Below, piece after piece: positions 1 to 6,452 of a stretch of DNA of 7,606 bases. The DNA is taken from NCBI GenBank assembly GCA_021399405.1, contig JAAFKL010000416.1, positions 1-7,606 of the forward strand, read 5' to 3'. The stretch is from Candidatus Heimdallarchaeota archaeon (GTDB lineage Archaea > Asgardarchaeota > Heimdallarchaeia > Heimdallarchaeales > Kariarchaeaceae). The notes under the pieces are model-generated. The model saw only the letters and a list, made by a program, of their open reading frames with translations. It was not told where the DNA came from and made no database searches. A program made the position numbers and the translations under genes. Numbering within the stretch: position 1 is the first letter of the stretch; the number at the start of each line of letters is the position of its first letter.

Positions 1-1
1 A

Positions 2-94
2 GTTGATATTACTGAATGTCTGGAAACGTTATCAAGTAATGACATTGACAATTGTATTTTTTTATTAGGTGAATCAATCTTCGAGGTTACATAA
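2..94 (+). CDS. 3' end of an unidentified protein gene (partial)
   Basis: The second forward frame is open from the window edge and ends at a TAA, giving a C-terminal tail of 30 residues (begins VDITECLETL, ends GESIFEVT). The composition is that of a soluble, mildly acidic protein. No family can be recognised from so short a tail. It lies on the same strand as the following integrase-like gene, with 26 bases between stop and next ATG. However, a TATA-like element overlaps its stop, so the two may be transcribed separately. It could be a chance open frame, but the amino-acid mix looks coding. Confidence 0.45.
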   Translation, partial: VDITECLETLSSNDIDNCIFLLGESIFEVT

Positions 95-100
95 TTAAAT
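91..100 (+). promoter_or_regulatory. TATA-like element for the integrase-like gene
   Basis: The run ATAATTAAAT is centred about 25 bases upstream of the ATG at 121, and no Shine-Dalgarno lies between them. This spacing is what an archaeal leaderless transcript would show. It overlaps the stop codon of the preceding partial gene. The surrounding DNA is AT-rich, so chance occurrence is possible. Confidence 0.35.
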
Positions 101-120
101 AATTCCTGGTTCTGTATTTC

Positions 121-693
121 ATGTACCCTAACAAAATTGAGCAGCAAATTGTCTTTGAAGTCATGGCCTCATCCGGTGCATCAATTGAGGATCTGATTAA
201 ATGTGCATTGCAGGATTATGATGACACAAAAGGTATGCTTAGAATTTCAACCGTAAAGGGGAGACGTAAGGTCGTTCTTACAAAACGTGCTAGTAAAATA
301 ATGAATGAATATCTGGGAAATTATAGAACCCGATTATTAGGCACTACTAAATCAGATTTGTTATTTTTAAGTAGTCGCGGTGGAGAAATCAGACAACGAA
401 CACTTCAATCAGCCTTATCAAAAATAGCGTTTAATTTGGGTTATGACCCAATAACTCCTAGTACTATTATCAACTCAGTTGTTAGTTATTTATTACAAAA
501 TAATATTAATACAAAAACTATTATTAATTTGTTGGATATCCCTCCTAATAACTTACTCACGTTAATCAATTTATTACCTGAGCCTAAAAATGAAGAGGAG
601 ATGGAGCAAATTAATTTGTTAATAGTTGAATTCGATATAGTTTCTCCAGATTTTGGTAAAATCCAAGACCAACTTGATGATTCATGGATTTAA
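121..693 (+). CDS. Tyrosine recombinase-like protein, catalytic residues lost
   Basis: The 190-residue protein follows the layout of a XerC/XerD or phage-integrase catalytic domain. It has an SGASIEDL segment (18-25) where the family has TGLRxSEL, a beta-hairpin VKGRRKVVL (45-53), LLFLSSRGG (80-88), TPSTIINS (112-119) where TPHxLRHS is expected, and LLDIPPNN (137-144) where LLGHSS is expected. On this alignment the first catalytic Arg is Ser21, the HxxR box is Ser114/Ile117, the His/Trp is Ile140 and the tyrosine nucleophile falls at Ile149. Only the hairpin lysine remains. The N-terminal DNA-binding core domain of full integrases is absent, and an acidic tail (155-190) is added. The frame is intact and has a promoter-like element, so this may be a domesticated DNA-binding protein or a young pseudogene. 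Strand cleavage looks impossible. Family assignment rests on motif layout only. Confidence 0.6.
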   Translation: MYPNKIEQQIVFEVMASSGASIEDLIKCALQDYDDTKGMLRISTVKGRRKVVLTKRASKIMNEYLGNYRTRLLGTTKSDLLFLSSRGGEIRQRTLQSALSKIAFNLGYDPITPSTIINSVVSYLLQNNINTKTIINLLDIPPNNLLTLINLLPEPKNEEEMEQINLLIVEFDIVSPDFGKIQDQLDDSWI

Positions 694-1080
694 TATTGAG
701 CTGTCTACCATTAAAAGTATTTTCAAGAATTTATCTTAGGCACAGGAATCTAATTGGTAAAAATCAATCTAGATTATGTCTCATAAATCTGAAAACTCAA
801 TCTGCCTTCAAATCTATATTTGGAGTTGCAAACAACTTGATGTTTGGATAATTAAATCATACAACAAATGACAATGCGTTCTCTAAATCTTCAGATCTTC
901 TATTTAATCCTAATATTGGGTCACTATCTCTTTCTGAGTCTTCCTTCAACGTGAGTAAAGTTGGATTTATTTCACAATAAATATTATTTAATTTTTATTT
1001 GTAATTCTTCATATTCAATGTTAAGCTAACAATAGAAGTTTTATAATACCTAAATTTAACTTATTTCAGATTTAAATACC
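694..1080. other. Gene-poor spacer with a possible decayed minus-strand frame
   Basis: No convincing gene lies in these 387 bases. On the plus strand a 55-codon frame (684-851) overlaps the end of the integrase-like gene; its hydrophobic and Ser/Asn-rich product looks like non-coding read-through. On the minus strand one frame, read from about 990 down to 690, has a coding-like composition rich in Glu, Asp, Arg and Leu (for example DPILGLNRRSEDLENALSFV). It is broken by stops at about 857-859 and further downstream, and it has no ATG, as a decayed gene would. The right end holds the promoter of the aldolase gene. No RNA gene or extended repeat was seen. Confidence 0.4.
1039..1048 (+). promoter_or_regulatory. 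TATA-like element upstream of the aldolase unit
   Basis: The run TTTTATAATA lies 33 bases before the ATG at 1081, followed by other A/T-rich runs (TAAATTTA at 1051-1058 and TTTAAATA at 1071-1078). Any of the first two could serve a short-leader or leaderless transcript starting at 1081. The last is placed about 30 bases before an alternative in-frame ATG at 1108. No Shine-Dalgarno is visible before either ATG. Confidence 0.4.
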
Positions 1081-2070
1081 ATGCCTACTAAAAAGAAGCT
1101 ACAAGAAATGTCATCACAAACAGAAATTCATGATAGAAATCCTGGAATGCCGTTGGAGCTTGATTGGTTAAATGAAGTTCGTGTTAATAAAAGCGCAGTA
1201 GAGAGAAGAGCTCAAACTATCGGAAAAAGAAGATCCATTAAAAAAGAATGGCAAGCAGCTTGGTTATTGAAAGCAGTTTCATGTATCGATTTGACAACAT
1301 TAGCAGGTGATGATACACCAGGAAGGGTAAAACGATTATGTGCAAAAGCAAGGCAACCAGTTCGAAAAGATATTCTTAATTCATTTGAAATCAATAATTT
1401 GACTACTGGGGCCGTATGTGTATATCACAATAGGGTTGAAGAAGCAGTTTCCTTTTTGAAAGGAACTGGGATTCCTGTCGCTGCTGTATCTACTGGTTTT
1501 CCTGCTGGGCAGATCTCTTTGGAAGAAAAGATTAGGCAAATAAAACAATCTGTTTTAGCTGGAGCTCAAGAAATTGATATTGTCATTTCACGAGATCATG
1601 TATTGAAGGGGGATTGGGAATCCTTGTATTCTGAAGTTTCTGCCTTTCGGGAAGCTTGTAGTTCTTCACATATGAAAACAATACTTGCAACTGGTGAACT
1701 TGCTACTTTTAGGCAGGTTGCTAAATCCAGTTTAGTTTGTATGATGGCTGGAGCTGATTTTATCAAGACAAGTACTGGAAAAGAAACTGTAAATGCAACT
1801 TTGGAAGTTAGTTTAACTATGATACGTCAAATTAGAGAATATTATGATCGTACAGGCTATAAAATTGGTTTTAAACCAGCAGGGGGGATCAGTAAAGCTA
1901 AACAAACTCTAGCATGGCTTGCTTTAATGAAGGATGAATTAGGTAATGAATGGCTAGAACCAAATCTTTTCAGATTTGGAGCCAGTAGCTTATTAATGGA
2001 TATTGAAAGACAATTAGAACATAATCTGAGTAATCAATACTCTGCCGCTTATCGGCATCCAATGGCTTAG
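1081..2070 (+). CDS. deoC: Deoxyribose-phosphate aldolase, human DERA-like
   Basis: This cytosolic class I aldolase reversibly splits 2-deoxy-D-ribose-5-phosphate into glyceraldehyde-3-phosphate and acetaldehyde. The 329-residue protein has the Schiff-base lysine Lys229 in FIKTSTGKETVNAT, the second lysine Lys265 in FKPAGGI, the acid/base aspartate Asp166 in EIDIVI, and Cys113 in TGAVCVY. Its length and its N-terminal region (KKEWQAAWLLKAV at 54-66, IDLTTLAGDDT at 69-79) match from memory the long eukaryotic/DERA type rather than the roughly 220-260-residue bacterial DeoC. The C-terminus (AAYRHPMA) also resembles human DERA. The start is uncertain: the ATG at 1108 would begin nearer to where human DERA begins and has a TATA-like run about 30 bases upstream. 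The stop is 9 bases before the ALDH16-like gene, so the two are very probably co-transcribed and acetaldehyde is the likely shared metabolite. Confidence 0.95.
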   Translation: MPTKKKLQEMSSQTEIHDRNPGMPLELDWLNEVRVNKSAVERRAQTIGKRRSIKKEWQAAWLLKAVSCIDLTTLAGDDTPGRVKRLCAKARQPVRKDILNSFEINNLTTGAVCVYHNRVEEAVSFLKGTGIPVAAVSTGFPAGQISLEEKIRQIKQSVLAGAQEIDIVISRDHVLKGDWESLYSEVSAFREACSSSHMKTILATGELATFRQVAKSSLVCMMAGADFIKTSTGKETVNATLEVSLTMIRQIREYYDRTGYKIGFKPAGGISKAKQTLAWLALMKDELGNEWLEPNLFRFGASSLLMDIERQLEHNLSNQYSAAYRHPMA

Positions 2071-2074
2071 GTGA
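2069..2074 (+). promoter_or_regulatory. Ribosome binding site overlapping the aldolase stop
   Basis: AGGTGA sits five bases before the ATG of the dehydrogenase gene and overlaps the TAG stop of the aldolase gene. It is a good Shine-Dalgarno match and supports the start at 2080. The arrangement suggests translational coupling within one transcript, in contrast to the first gene of the unit, which has no such site. Confidence 0.7.
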
Positions 2075-2079
2075 ATTAA

Positions 2080-4476
2080 ATGAAAGTAAATGAAATATTT
2101 GAAAATATTGAGTATGGACCCGCACCAGAAACAAGTAAATTTGCTGAAGAATGGTTTGACAGTCATAATCGAAAATTCAAGCTCTATATCAATGGACAAT
2201 GGGTTGAACCTAAATCCAATAAATACTATGAAACTATTAATCCAGCAAACAAAGAAGTGATTGCACAATGTGCTGAAGCAAATAAAGAAGATGTTGACGA
2301 TGCCATCCGTGCCGCCAAAATAGCACAAGTGAAGTGGAAGAAATTAGGAGGCCATGGGAGAGCGAGGTACATTTATGCAATGGCACGTCAAATCCAGAAA
2401 AATTCTCGATTATTCGCAGTAGTTGAAACTATGGATAATGGGAAACCAATCCGTGAATCGAGAGATATTGATGTTCCATTAGCAGCAAGGCATCTTTATC
2501 ATCATGCAGGATGGGCACAATTAATGGATAAGGAATTTAAGGATTATGAGCCGTTAGGTGTTGTTGGAGGAATCGTACCCTGGAACTTTCCGTTGTTAAT
2601 TTTTATTTGGAAAATAGCACCAGCACTTGCCATGGGAAATACATTTGTAATTAAACCTGCAAAATTAACATCCCTATCGGTATTATTGTTTGCTGAAATA
2701 TGCCATAACATTGGATTACCACCTGGAGTTCTAAATATTACAACAGGATCTGGAAGTAAAACAGGTCAATTCATTACAAAACATCCAGATATTAGTAAAA
2801 TTACATTCACAGGATCAACAAGCGTTGGTCGAATACTTAGAAAAACTATCGCTGGAAGCGGTAAGAAAATCACATTGGAACTGGGTGGAAAATCCCCATA
2901 TATCGTCTTTGATGATGCGGATATGGATAGCGCAATTGAAGGCCTTGTAGATGCAATATGGTTCAATCAAGGGCAGGTATGTTGTGCAGGATCTCGACTT
3001 CTGGTACAAGAAAATATTGCAGAGAGATTTATCGAGAAATTAAAAATTAGAATGAAGCATTTGAGAATTGGAGACCCAATGGACAAAGCAATTGACATTG
3101 GTGCTGTCGTAGATAAAAATCAATATGATACTATAGACAGTTTTGTGAAAATCGGTGTTAAGGAAGGGGGTTCTAAATGGCAACCTGACTTGGCATGTCC
3201 CGATGATGGTTACTATTATTTACCAACGCTTTTTACAGATGTATCACCTGCAGACACTGTTGTTATAGAAGAAATATTCGGACCTGTTTTGGTAAGTATG
3301 AGTTTTCGTACACCAGCAGAAGCAATCGCATTAGCAAATAATAGTAGGTATGGGCTAGCAGCAAGTGTATGGACTGAAAATATTAATTTGGCCCTAGATG
3401 TTGCACCAGCATTGAAAGCAGGTGTTATATGGATTAATTGTACCAATATGTTTGATGGAGCAGCAGGATTTGGTGGATATCGAGAATCAGGATTTGGGAG
3501 AGAAGGAGGTATTGAAGGACTTTGGGACTTTATAAAACCTAAATGGGAGAAACAATTCAAAAGTGAACCAATATCACCTGTAAAACAGATTATTACAGAA
3601 AATTCCTCAAGTAGCAAAGACAGTATGTCCTTCATTGATAAAACCGCAAAAATGTACATTGGAGGGAATCAAGCGCGTCCTGATGGTGGTTATAGTATTA
3701 TTATCAATAATCCTTCTGGTAAAATTGTTGGAGAAGTTGGTCGAGGAAATAGAAAGGATATTAGAAATGCTGTAGAAGCTGCTCATGGATGTAAAAAATG
3801 GGAATCAACAACAGGACACAATCGAGCTCAAGTATTGTATTATATAGCAGAAAACTTAGACTTCAGGAAGAAAGAATTTGCAAAACGCATCCAAGAGATA
3901 ACTGGTGCCACCGAAAAGATTGCAAATAAGGAAGTAGATTTGTCCATTGATAGATTATATTATTATGCTTCACAAGCAGACAAATACGATGGAAGAGTAC
4001 ATCGAGTTCCACAACGAAATGTAACAATTGCTATGCCAGAACCGGTTGGCATTATGGGAATCGTATGCCCTGAGAACTATCCGTTGTTAGGATTTATATC
4101 CACGGTTATGCCCGCAGTTGCTATGGGAAACAGGGTAGTAGTTATCCCTTCAGAAAGGTATCCTCTTAGCGCAACAGATTTCTATCAGATTCTTGAAACA
4201 AGTGATTTACCTGGTGGAGCAATTAATATTGTAACAGGTCAACAAGAGGAGTTAATAGAAGTCTTATCAAATCATAATGATGTTGACGGTATTTGGTATT
4301 TTGGTTCGACGGATCTATCAGAAATGATTGAAATCAATGCATCAGAAAACATGAAACGTACGTGGTTAAATTTTGGAAAGTATCGTGATTGGTTTAATGA
4401 ACAACATGGTTACGGAGAAGAATTTTTACGCAAAGCTACAGAAGTCAAAAATATTTGGATTCCATATGGAGAATAG
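2080..4476 (+). CDS. ALDH16-like two-domain aldehyde dehydrogenase
   Basis: The 798-residue protein matches the ALDH16 layout from end to end. Residues about 1-490 form a complete aldehyde dehydrogenase: PWNFP with Asn169, IKPA with Lys192, GSTSVG (245-250), LELGG with the general base Glu267, GQVCCAG with the nucleophile Cys301, and EEIFGPV (397-403). A Ser-rich linker (about 505-518) leads to a second, shorter domain (about 524-798). That domain keeps the cofactor-fold outline (CPENYP, WYFGSTD) but has no ELGG glutamate and no catalytic-cysteine region, as in the ALDH16 family. The closing IWIPYGE resembles the end of human ALDH16A1. Unlike the mammalian protein, whose first domain lacks the cysteine, this one should be active. 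Being downstream of the aldolase, it probably oxidises acetaldehyde to acetate with NAD(P); true substrate and cofactor are inferred. Confidence 0.93.
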   Translation: MKVNEIFENIEYGPAPETSKFAEEWFDSHNRKFKLYINGQWVEPKSNKYYETINPANKEVIAQCAEANKEDVDDAIRAAKIAQVKWKKLGGHGRARYIYAMARQIQKNSRLFAVVETMDNGKPIRESRDIDVPLAARHLYHHAGWAQLMDKEFKDYEPLGVVGGIVPWNFPLLIFIWKIAPALAMGNTFVIKPAKLTSLSVLLFAEICHNIGLPPGVLNITTGSGSKTGQFITKHPDISKITFTGSTSVGRILRKTIAGSGKKITLELGGKSPYIVFDDADMDSAIEGLVDAIWFNQGQVCCAGSRLLVQENIAERFIEKLKIRMKHLRIGDPMDKAIDIGAVVDKNQYDTIDSFVKIGVKEGGSKWQPDLACPDDGYYYLPTLFTDVSPADTVVIEEIFGPVLVSMSFRTPAEAIALANNSRYGLAASVWTENINLALDVAPALKAGVIWINCTNMFDGAAGFGGYRESGFGREGGIEGLWDFIKPKWEKQFKSEPISPVKQIITENSSSSKDSMSFIDKTAKMYIGGNQARPDGGYSIIINNPSGKIVGEVGRGNRKDIRNAVEAAHGCKKWESTTGHNRAQVLYYIAENLDFRKKEFAKRIQEITGATEKIANKEVDLSIDRLYYYASQADKYDGRVHRVPQRNVTIAMPEPVGIMGIVCPENYPLLGFISTVMPAVAMGNRVVVIPSERYPLSATDFYQILETSDLPGGAINIVTGQQEELIEVLSNHNDVDGIWYFGSTDLSEMIEINASENMKRTWLNFGKYRDWFNEQHGYGEEFLRKATEVKNIWIPYGE

Positions 4477-4495
4477 AATATTTCTAATTAACTCA

Positions 4496-4822
4496 TTAAT
4501 TAATTTCAGCTTCAATTGCATTTGGAATAATAAATAATAGTGTATCCATAATACCTTGATAAAATTCGATTTCATTTAACTTCATAGTAACAGAAACCTC
4601 TTGAAATTCATCTTGTGTTGCAACTCTATAATAAACACGCCTCATATCGAACAAATTCGGAACCCTAACAATAATACCTTTCTCTCTGAGTCGACGTAAT
4701 GCATATTTAATATCTTTTTTCTCAAAATGAGGTAATGCTGTATTAATTTGGTTCGGGGTCAAAGATTCTTGATGTTTGAAAAGTTCAAGGATCTCATTGG
4801 TTGGTTTTGGGAGTTTTAGCAT
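4496..4822 (-). CDS. Small winged-helix DNA-binding protein
   Basis: The 108-residue protein has the pattern of a single winged helix-turn-helix domain: helix 1 at about 7-17 (PTNEILELFKH), helix 2 at about 22-30 (TPNQINTAL), a basic recognition helix at about 34-48 (EKKDIKYALRRLREKG), and a beta wing at about 50-67 (IIVRVPNLFDMRRVYYRV). A C-terminal helix (about 81-100) may mediate dimerisation. The specific family (MarR-like, ArsR-like or other) cannot be assigned by eye. The gene is convergent with the dehydrogenase gene (19 bases between stops) and divergent from RuBisCO, sharing a 316-base upstream region with repeats. A role as local regulator of RuBisCO, itself or the deoxyribose unit is inferred from position only. 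The start is supported by a Shine-Dalgarno. Confidence 0.8.
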   Translation of the reverse strand: MLKLPKPTNEILELFKHQESLTPNQINTALPHFEKKDIKYALRRLREKGIIVRVPNLFDMRRVYYRVATQDEFQEVSVTMKLNEIEFYQGIMDTLLFIIPNAIEAEIN

Positions 4823-4826
4823 TTTA

Positions 4827-4832
4827 TCACCT
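4827..4832 (-). promoter_or_regulatory. Ribosome binding site of the winged-helix gene
   Basis: On the minus strand AGGTGA lies four bases before the ATG at 4822, supporting that start. Further upstream on the same strand the A/T-rich run at 4846-4858 (TATTATTATTATA) is a candidate TATA element. Confidence 0.55.
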
Positions 4833-4998
4833 AAACGAGAGTTGGTATAATAATAATATTCGATTTTTAATAATAAATATTTCTGCTAAATTTAATTTTC
4901 TATATTTTTGATAACATTATTATTTACACAGATTGAACCCCTCAATAACTCACATCTACTATACTAGACAGTCTGCGGAGAAATTTAGTGAAAATAAC

Positions 4999-5033
4999 TA
5001 TCTAATTGTTAGAAAATTATGGTTATCTAATTG
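4999..5033 (+). repeat. Direct repeat TATCTAATTG, two copies
   Basis: Identical 10-base copies lie at 4999-5008 and 5024-5033, start-to-start distance 25 bases, about 105-140 bases before the RuBisCO ATG. The first copy is flanked by TAAC and GTTA, giving it partial dyad symmetry. It may be a regulator binding site, but in AT-rich DNA a chance pair is possible. Confidence 0.5.
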
Positions 5034-5065
5034 ACAAAAGTAATCGCCTGAATAAATGTAGTTAC

Positions 5066-5095
5066 AGTCAGTAAAGGGTACAAAAAAAACTGACT
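5066..5095 (+). repeat. Inverted repeat AGTCAGT/ACTGACT
   Basis: The 7-base arms at 5066-5072 and 5089-5095 are perfect reverse complements separated by 16 bases. The right arm ends about 12 bases before the RuBisCO TATA-like element. It could be an operator or a weak hairpin; there is no T-run after it to suggest a terminator. Confidence 0.5.
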
Positions 5096-5106
5096 AGGAT
5101 AATAAT

Positions 5107-5118
5107 ATATTATAATAT
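5107..5118 (+). promoter_or_regulatory. TATA-like element of the RuBisCO gene
   Basis: The run TATTATAATAT and its flanks are centred about 27 bases upstream of the ATG at 5139, and no Shine-Dalgarno is present before the start. This is the geometry of an archaeal promoter giving a leaderless mRNA, and it supports the chosen start codon. Confidence 0.55.
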
Positions 5119-5138
5119 CAGATCAAACTCGAAATATT

Positions 5139-6452
5139 ATGTCGTATCAAGACAAGGAATTTTTTCAGCCTGATTTTAATCCGGATCCAGATGACAATGT
5201 AATTGTCACTTTTGACGTCCATACTACCCCTGATAAAATGGACCGTGTATACAGAGAAATCCCAGCTGAATCAAGCATTGGGACCTGGCAGAAAGTTGCT
5301 GGGATGACCGATGATATTCTAAAGAAGCTATCAGCCAAAACTTTTCATGTTGACAAAATTAACGATAGTTACTCAAAAATAAAAGTAGCTTATCCACTTG
5401 AACTATTTGAACCGAATAATGTGCCACAAATGTTATCATTATTTGCTGGGAATGTATTTGGCATGAATACAGTCCCAAATTTAAGAGTTGAAAGTGTCGA
5501 GCTTCCTAATGAGCTCATCAACAGCTTTCCTGGACCCGAATTTGGACCACAAGGAATATATAAAATTATTGGAATCAATGAAGGGCCAATTCTTGGTACA
5601 ATTGTAAAACCGAAACTAGGATCTCCACCCGCAGTACATGCAAAAACTACATATGACAGTTGGAAAGGCTCTGATGAAGAAGGTGGAATAACATGGGTCA
5701 AAGATGATGAACCGCAAACAAATCAAGATTTCTGTCCATTTGAAGACAGAATAAGTAGAGTACTTGAGTATGCGGATCAAATTAAATCAGAACAAGGTAG
5801 ACAAGTAATTTATGCTTGTAATATTACAGGTCCAATTGATACTATGCTTAAGAGGGCAGAATATGTAGTAGATCATGGCGGAAAATGTTTAATGATTGAC
5901 GTTATCACAACTGGTTTTTCTGCTGTTCAATATATTCGAGAACAAAATTTTGGATTACCCATTCATGCACATAGAGCAATGCATGGAGCAATTACGAAGC
6001 ATCATCAGCATGGAATTCACATGGAAGTTTTAGCAGCAATGTTTCGACTTGTTGGTGTGGATGGAATCCACACAGGAACAATATTCGGTAAGATGGGATA
6101 TGGTAAACTAGAAGAGGATAGGGATGAAGTGATGAGAAGTAACAATGTGCTACTAAGTACCGATTTTGGGAAATTAAAACAGGTTATTCCTATTGCATCT
6201 GGTGGTGTTGGAGTAAAGAATGTTGGCAAAATCATCAACGCTTTGAAACCTCATGTAGTCATCACTGCAGGAGGAGGAGTACATGGCCACCCAGATGGAT
6301 CTGCTGCTGGTGCAACCTCAATGATGCAAGCTAAAGAAGCAGCACTACAAGGGGTTATTGAAGAAGATGACTTGGTAAAGTGGGCACACGAAAACGATAA
6401 GAAAGAATTATCTCTTGCATTAGGTAATGTTGGAGAAGGATATTCGAGATAA
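5139..6452 (+). CDS. rbcL: RuBisCO large subunit, archaeal form III-like
   Basis: The 437-residue enzyme should carboxylate ribulose-1,5-bisphosphate to two 3-phosphoglycerates. In archaea, form III usually works in AMP-ribose salvage rather than a Calvin cycle. By alignment from memory to spinach numbering, the catalytic set is complete: Glu44 (E60) in AESSIGTW, Asn105 (N123) in GNVFG, Lys157 and Lys159 (K175, K177) in TIVKPKLG, the carbamylated Lys188 with Asp190 and Glu191 (K201, D203, E204) in VKDDE, His278/Arg279/His282 in HAHRAMH, His311 (H327) in IHTGT, Ser354 in ASGG, and Gly378-Gly380. AESSIGTW and SFPGPEFG point to form III rather than the form IV RuBisCO-like proteins. Two oddities are about five extra residues (SDEEG, 178-182) before the carbamylated lysine and a lengthened loop 6 with two Gly-Lys motifs (317-323). 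No small-subunit or activase gene is nearby. Confidence 0.94.
   Translation: MSYQDKEFFQPDFNPDPDDNVIVTFDVHTTPDKMDRVYREIPAESSIGTWQKVAGMTDDILKKLSAKTFHVDKINDSYSKIKVAYPLELFEPNNVPQMLSLFAGNVFGMNTVPNLRVESVELPNELINSFPGPEFGPQGIYKIIGINEGPILGTIVKPKLGSPPAVHAKTTYDSWKGSDEEGGITWVKDDEPQTNQDFCPFEDRISRVLEYADQIKSEQGRQVIYACNITGPIDTMLKRAEYVVDHGGKCLMIDVITTGFSAVQYIREQNFGLPIHAHRAMHGAITKHHQHGIHMEVLAAMFRLVGVDGIHTGTIFGKMGYGKLEEDRDEVMRSNNVLLSTDFGKLKQVIPIASGGVGVKNVGKIINALKPHVVITAGGGVHGHPDGSAAGATSMMQAKEAALQGVIEEDDLVKWAHENDKKELSLALGNVGEGYSR

Larger units (their letters stand above)
4823..5138. promoter_or_regulatory. Divergent regulatory region between winged-helix gene and RuBisCO
   Basis: No gene is seen in these 316 bases. 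They contain candidate promoters at both ends and several short repeats in the half nearest RuBisCO: an odd palindrome AGAC-A-GTCT (4966-4974), a direct repeat TATCTAATTG (4999-5008 and 5024-5033, 25 bases apart), and an inverted repeat AGTCAGT/ACTGACT (5066-5072 and 5089-5095). CTAGACAGT at 4964-4972 is also an 8-of-9 inverted match to ACTGACTAG at 5089-5097. Such repeats are what operator sites for a dimeric winged-helix protein could look like. Their use is inferred. Confidence 0.45.

Noticed and set aside
684..851. 55-codon plus-strand frame overlapping the integrase-like stop
   Set aside because: No ribosome binding site, no recognisable motif and a composition (Leu, Ser, Asn, Ile) unlike the neighbouring proteins.
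2014..2328. 104-codon minus-strand frame across the aldolase-dehydrogenase junction
   Set aside because: Hydrophobic, Phe- and Cys-rich product typical of the complement of AT-rich coding DNA; it overlaps two well-supported genes.
3216..3659. 147-codon minus-strand frame inside the dehydrogenase gene, with smaller ones at 2766-3009
   Set aside because: Antisense to conserved ALDH motifs; no recognisable features of its own.
5065..5095. Inverted repeat read as a terminator hairpin
   Set aside because: The 7-base stem with a 16-base loop is weak, the A-run lies in the loop rather than a T-run after the stem, and its place just before the RuBisCO promoter suits an operator better.
5390..5701. 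Open minus-strand frames inside RuBisCO (also at 6017-6238 and 6251-6460)
   Set aside because: They lie antisense to a gene with a complete conserved active site, and their products are rich in Ser, Pro and Thr, as expected of shadow frames.
5139..6452. Form IV RuBisCO-like protein
   Set aside because: The carbamylated lysine, metal-binding Asp and Glu, both Lys of KPK, and the His, Ser and Gly substrate ligands are all present, which form IV proteins lack in part.
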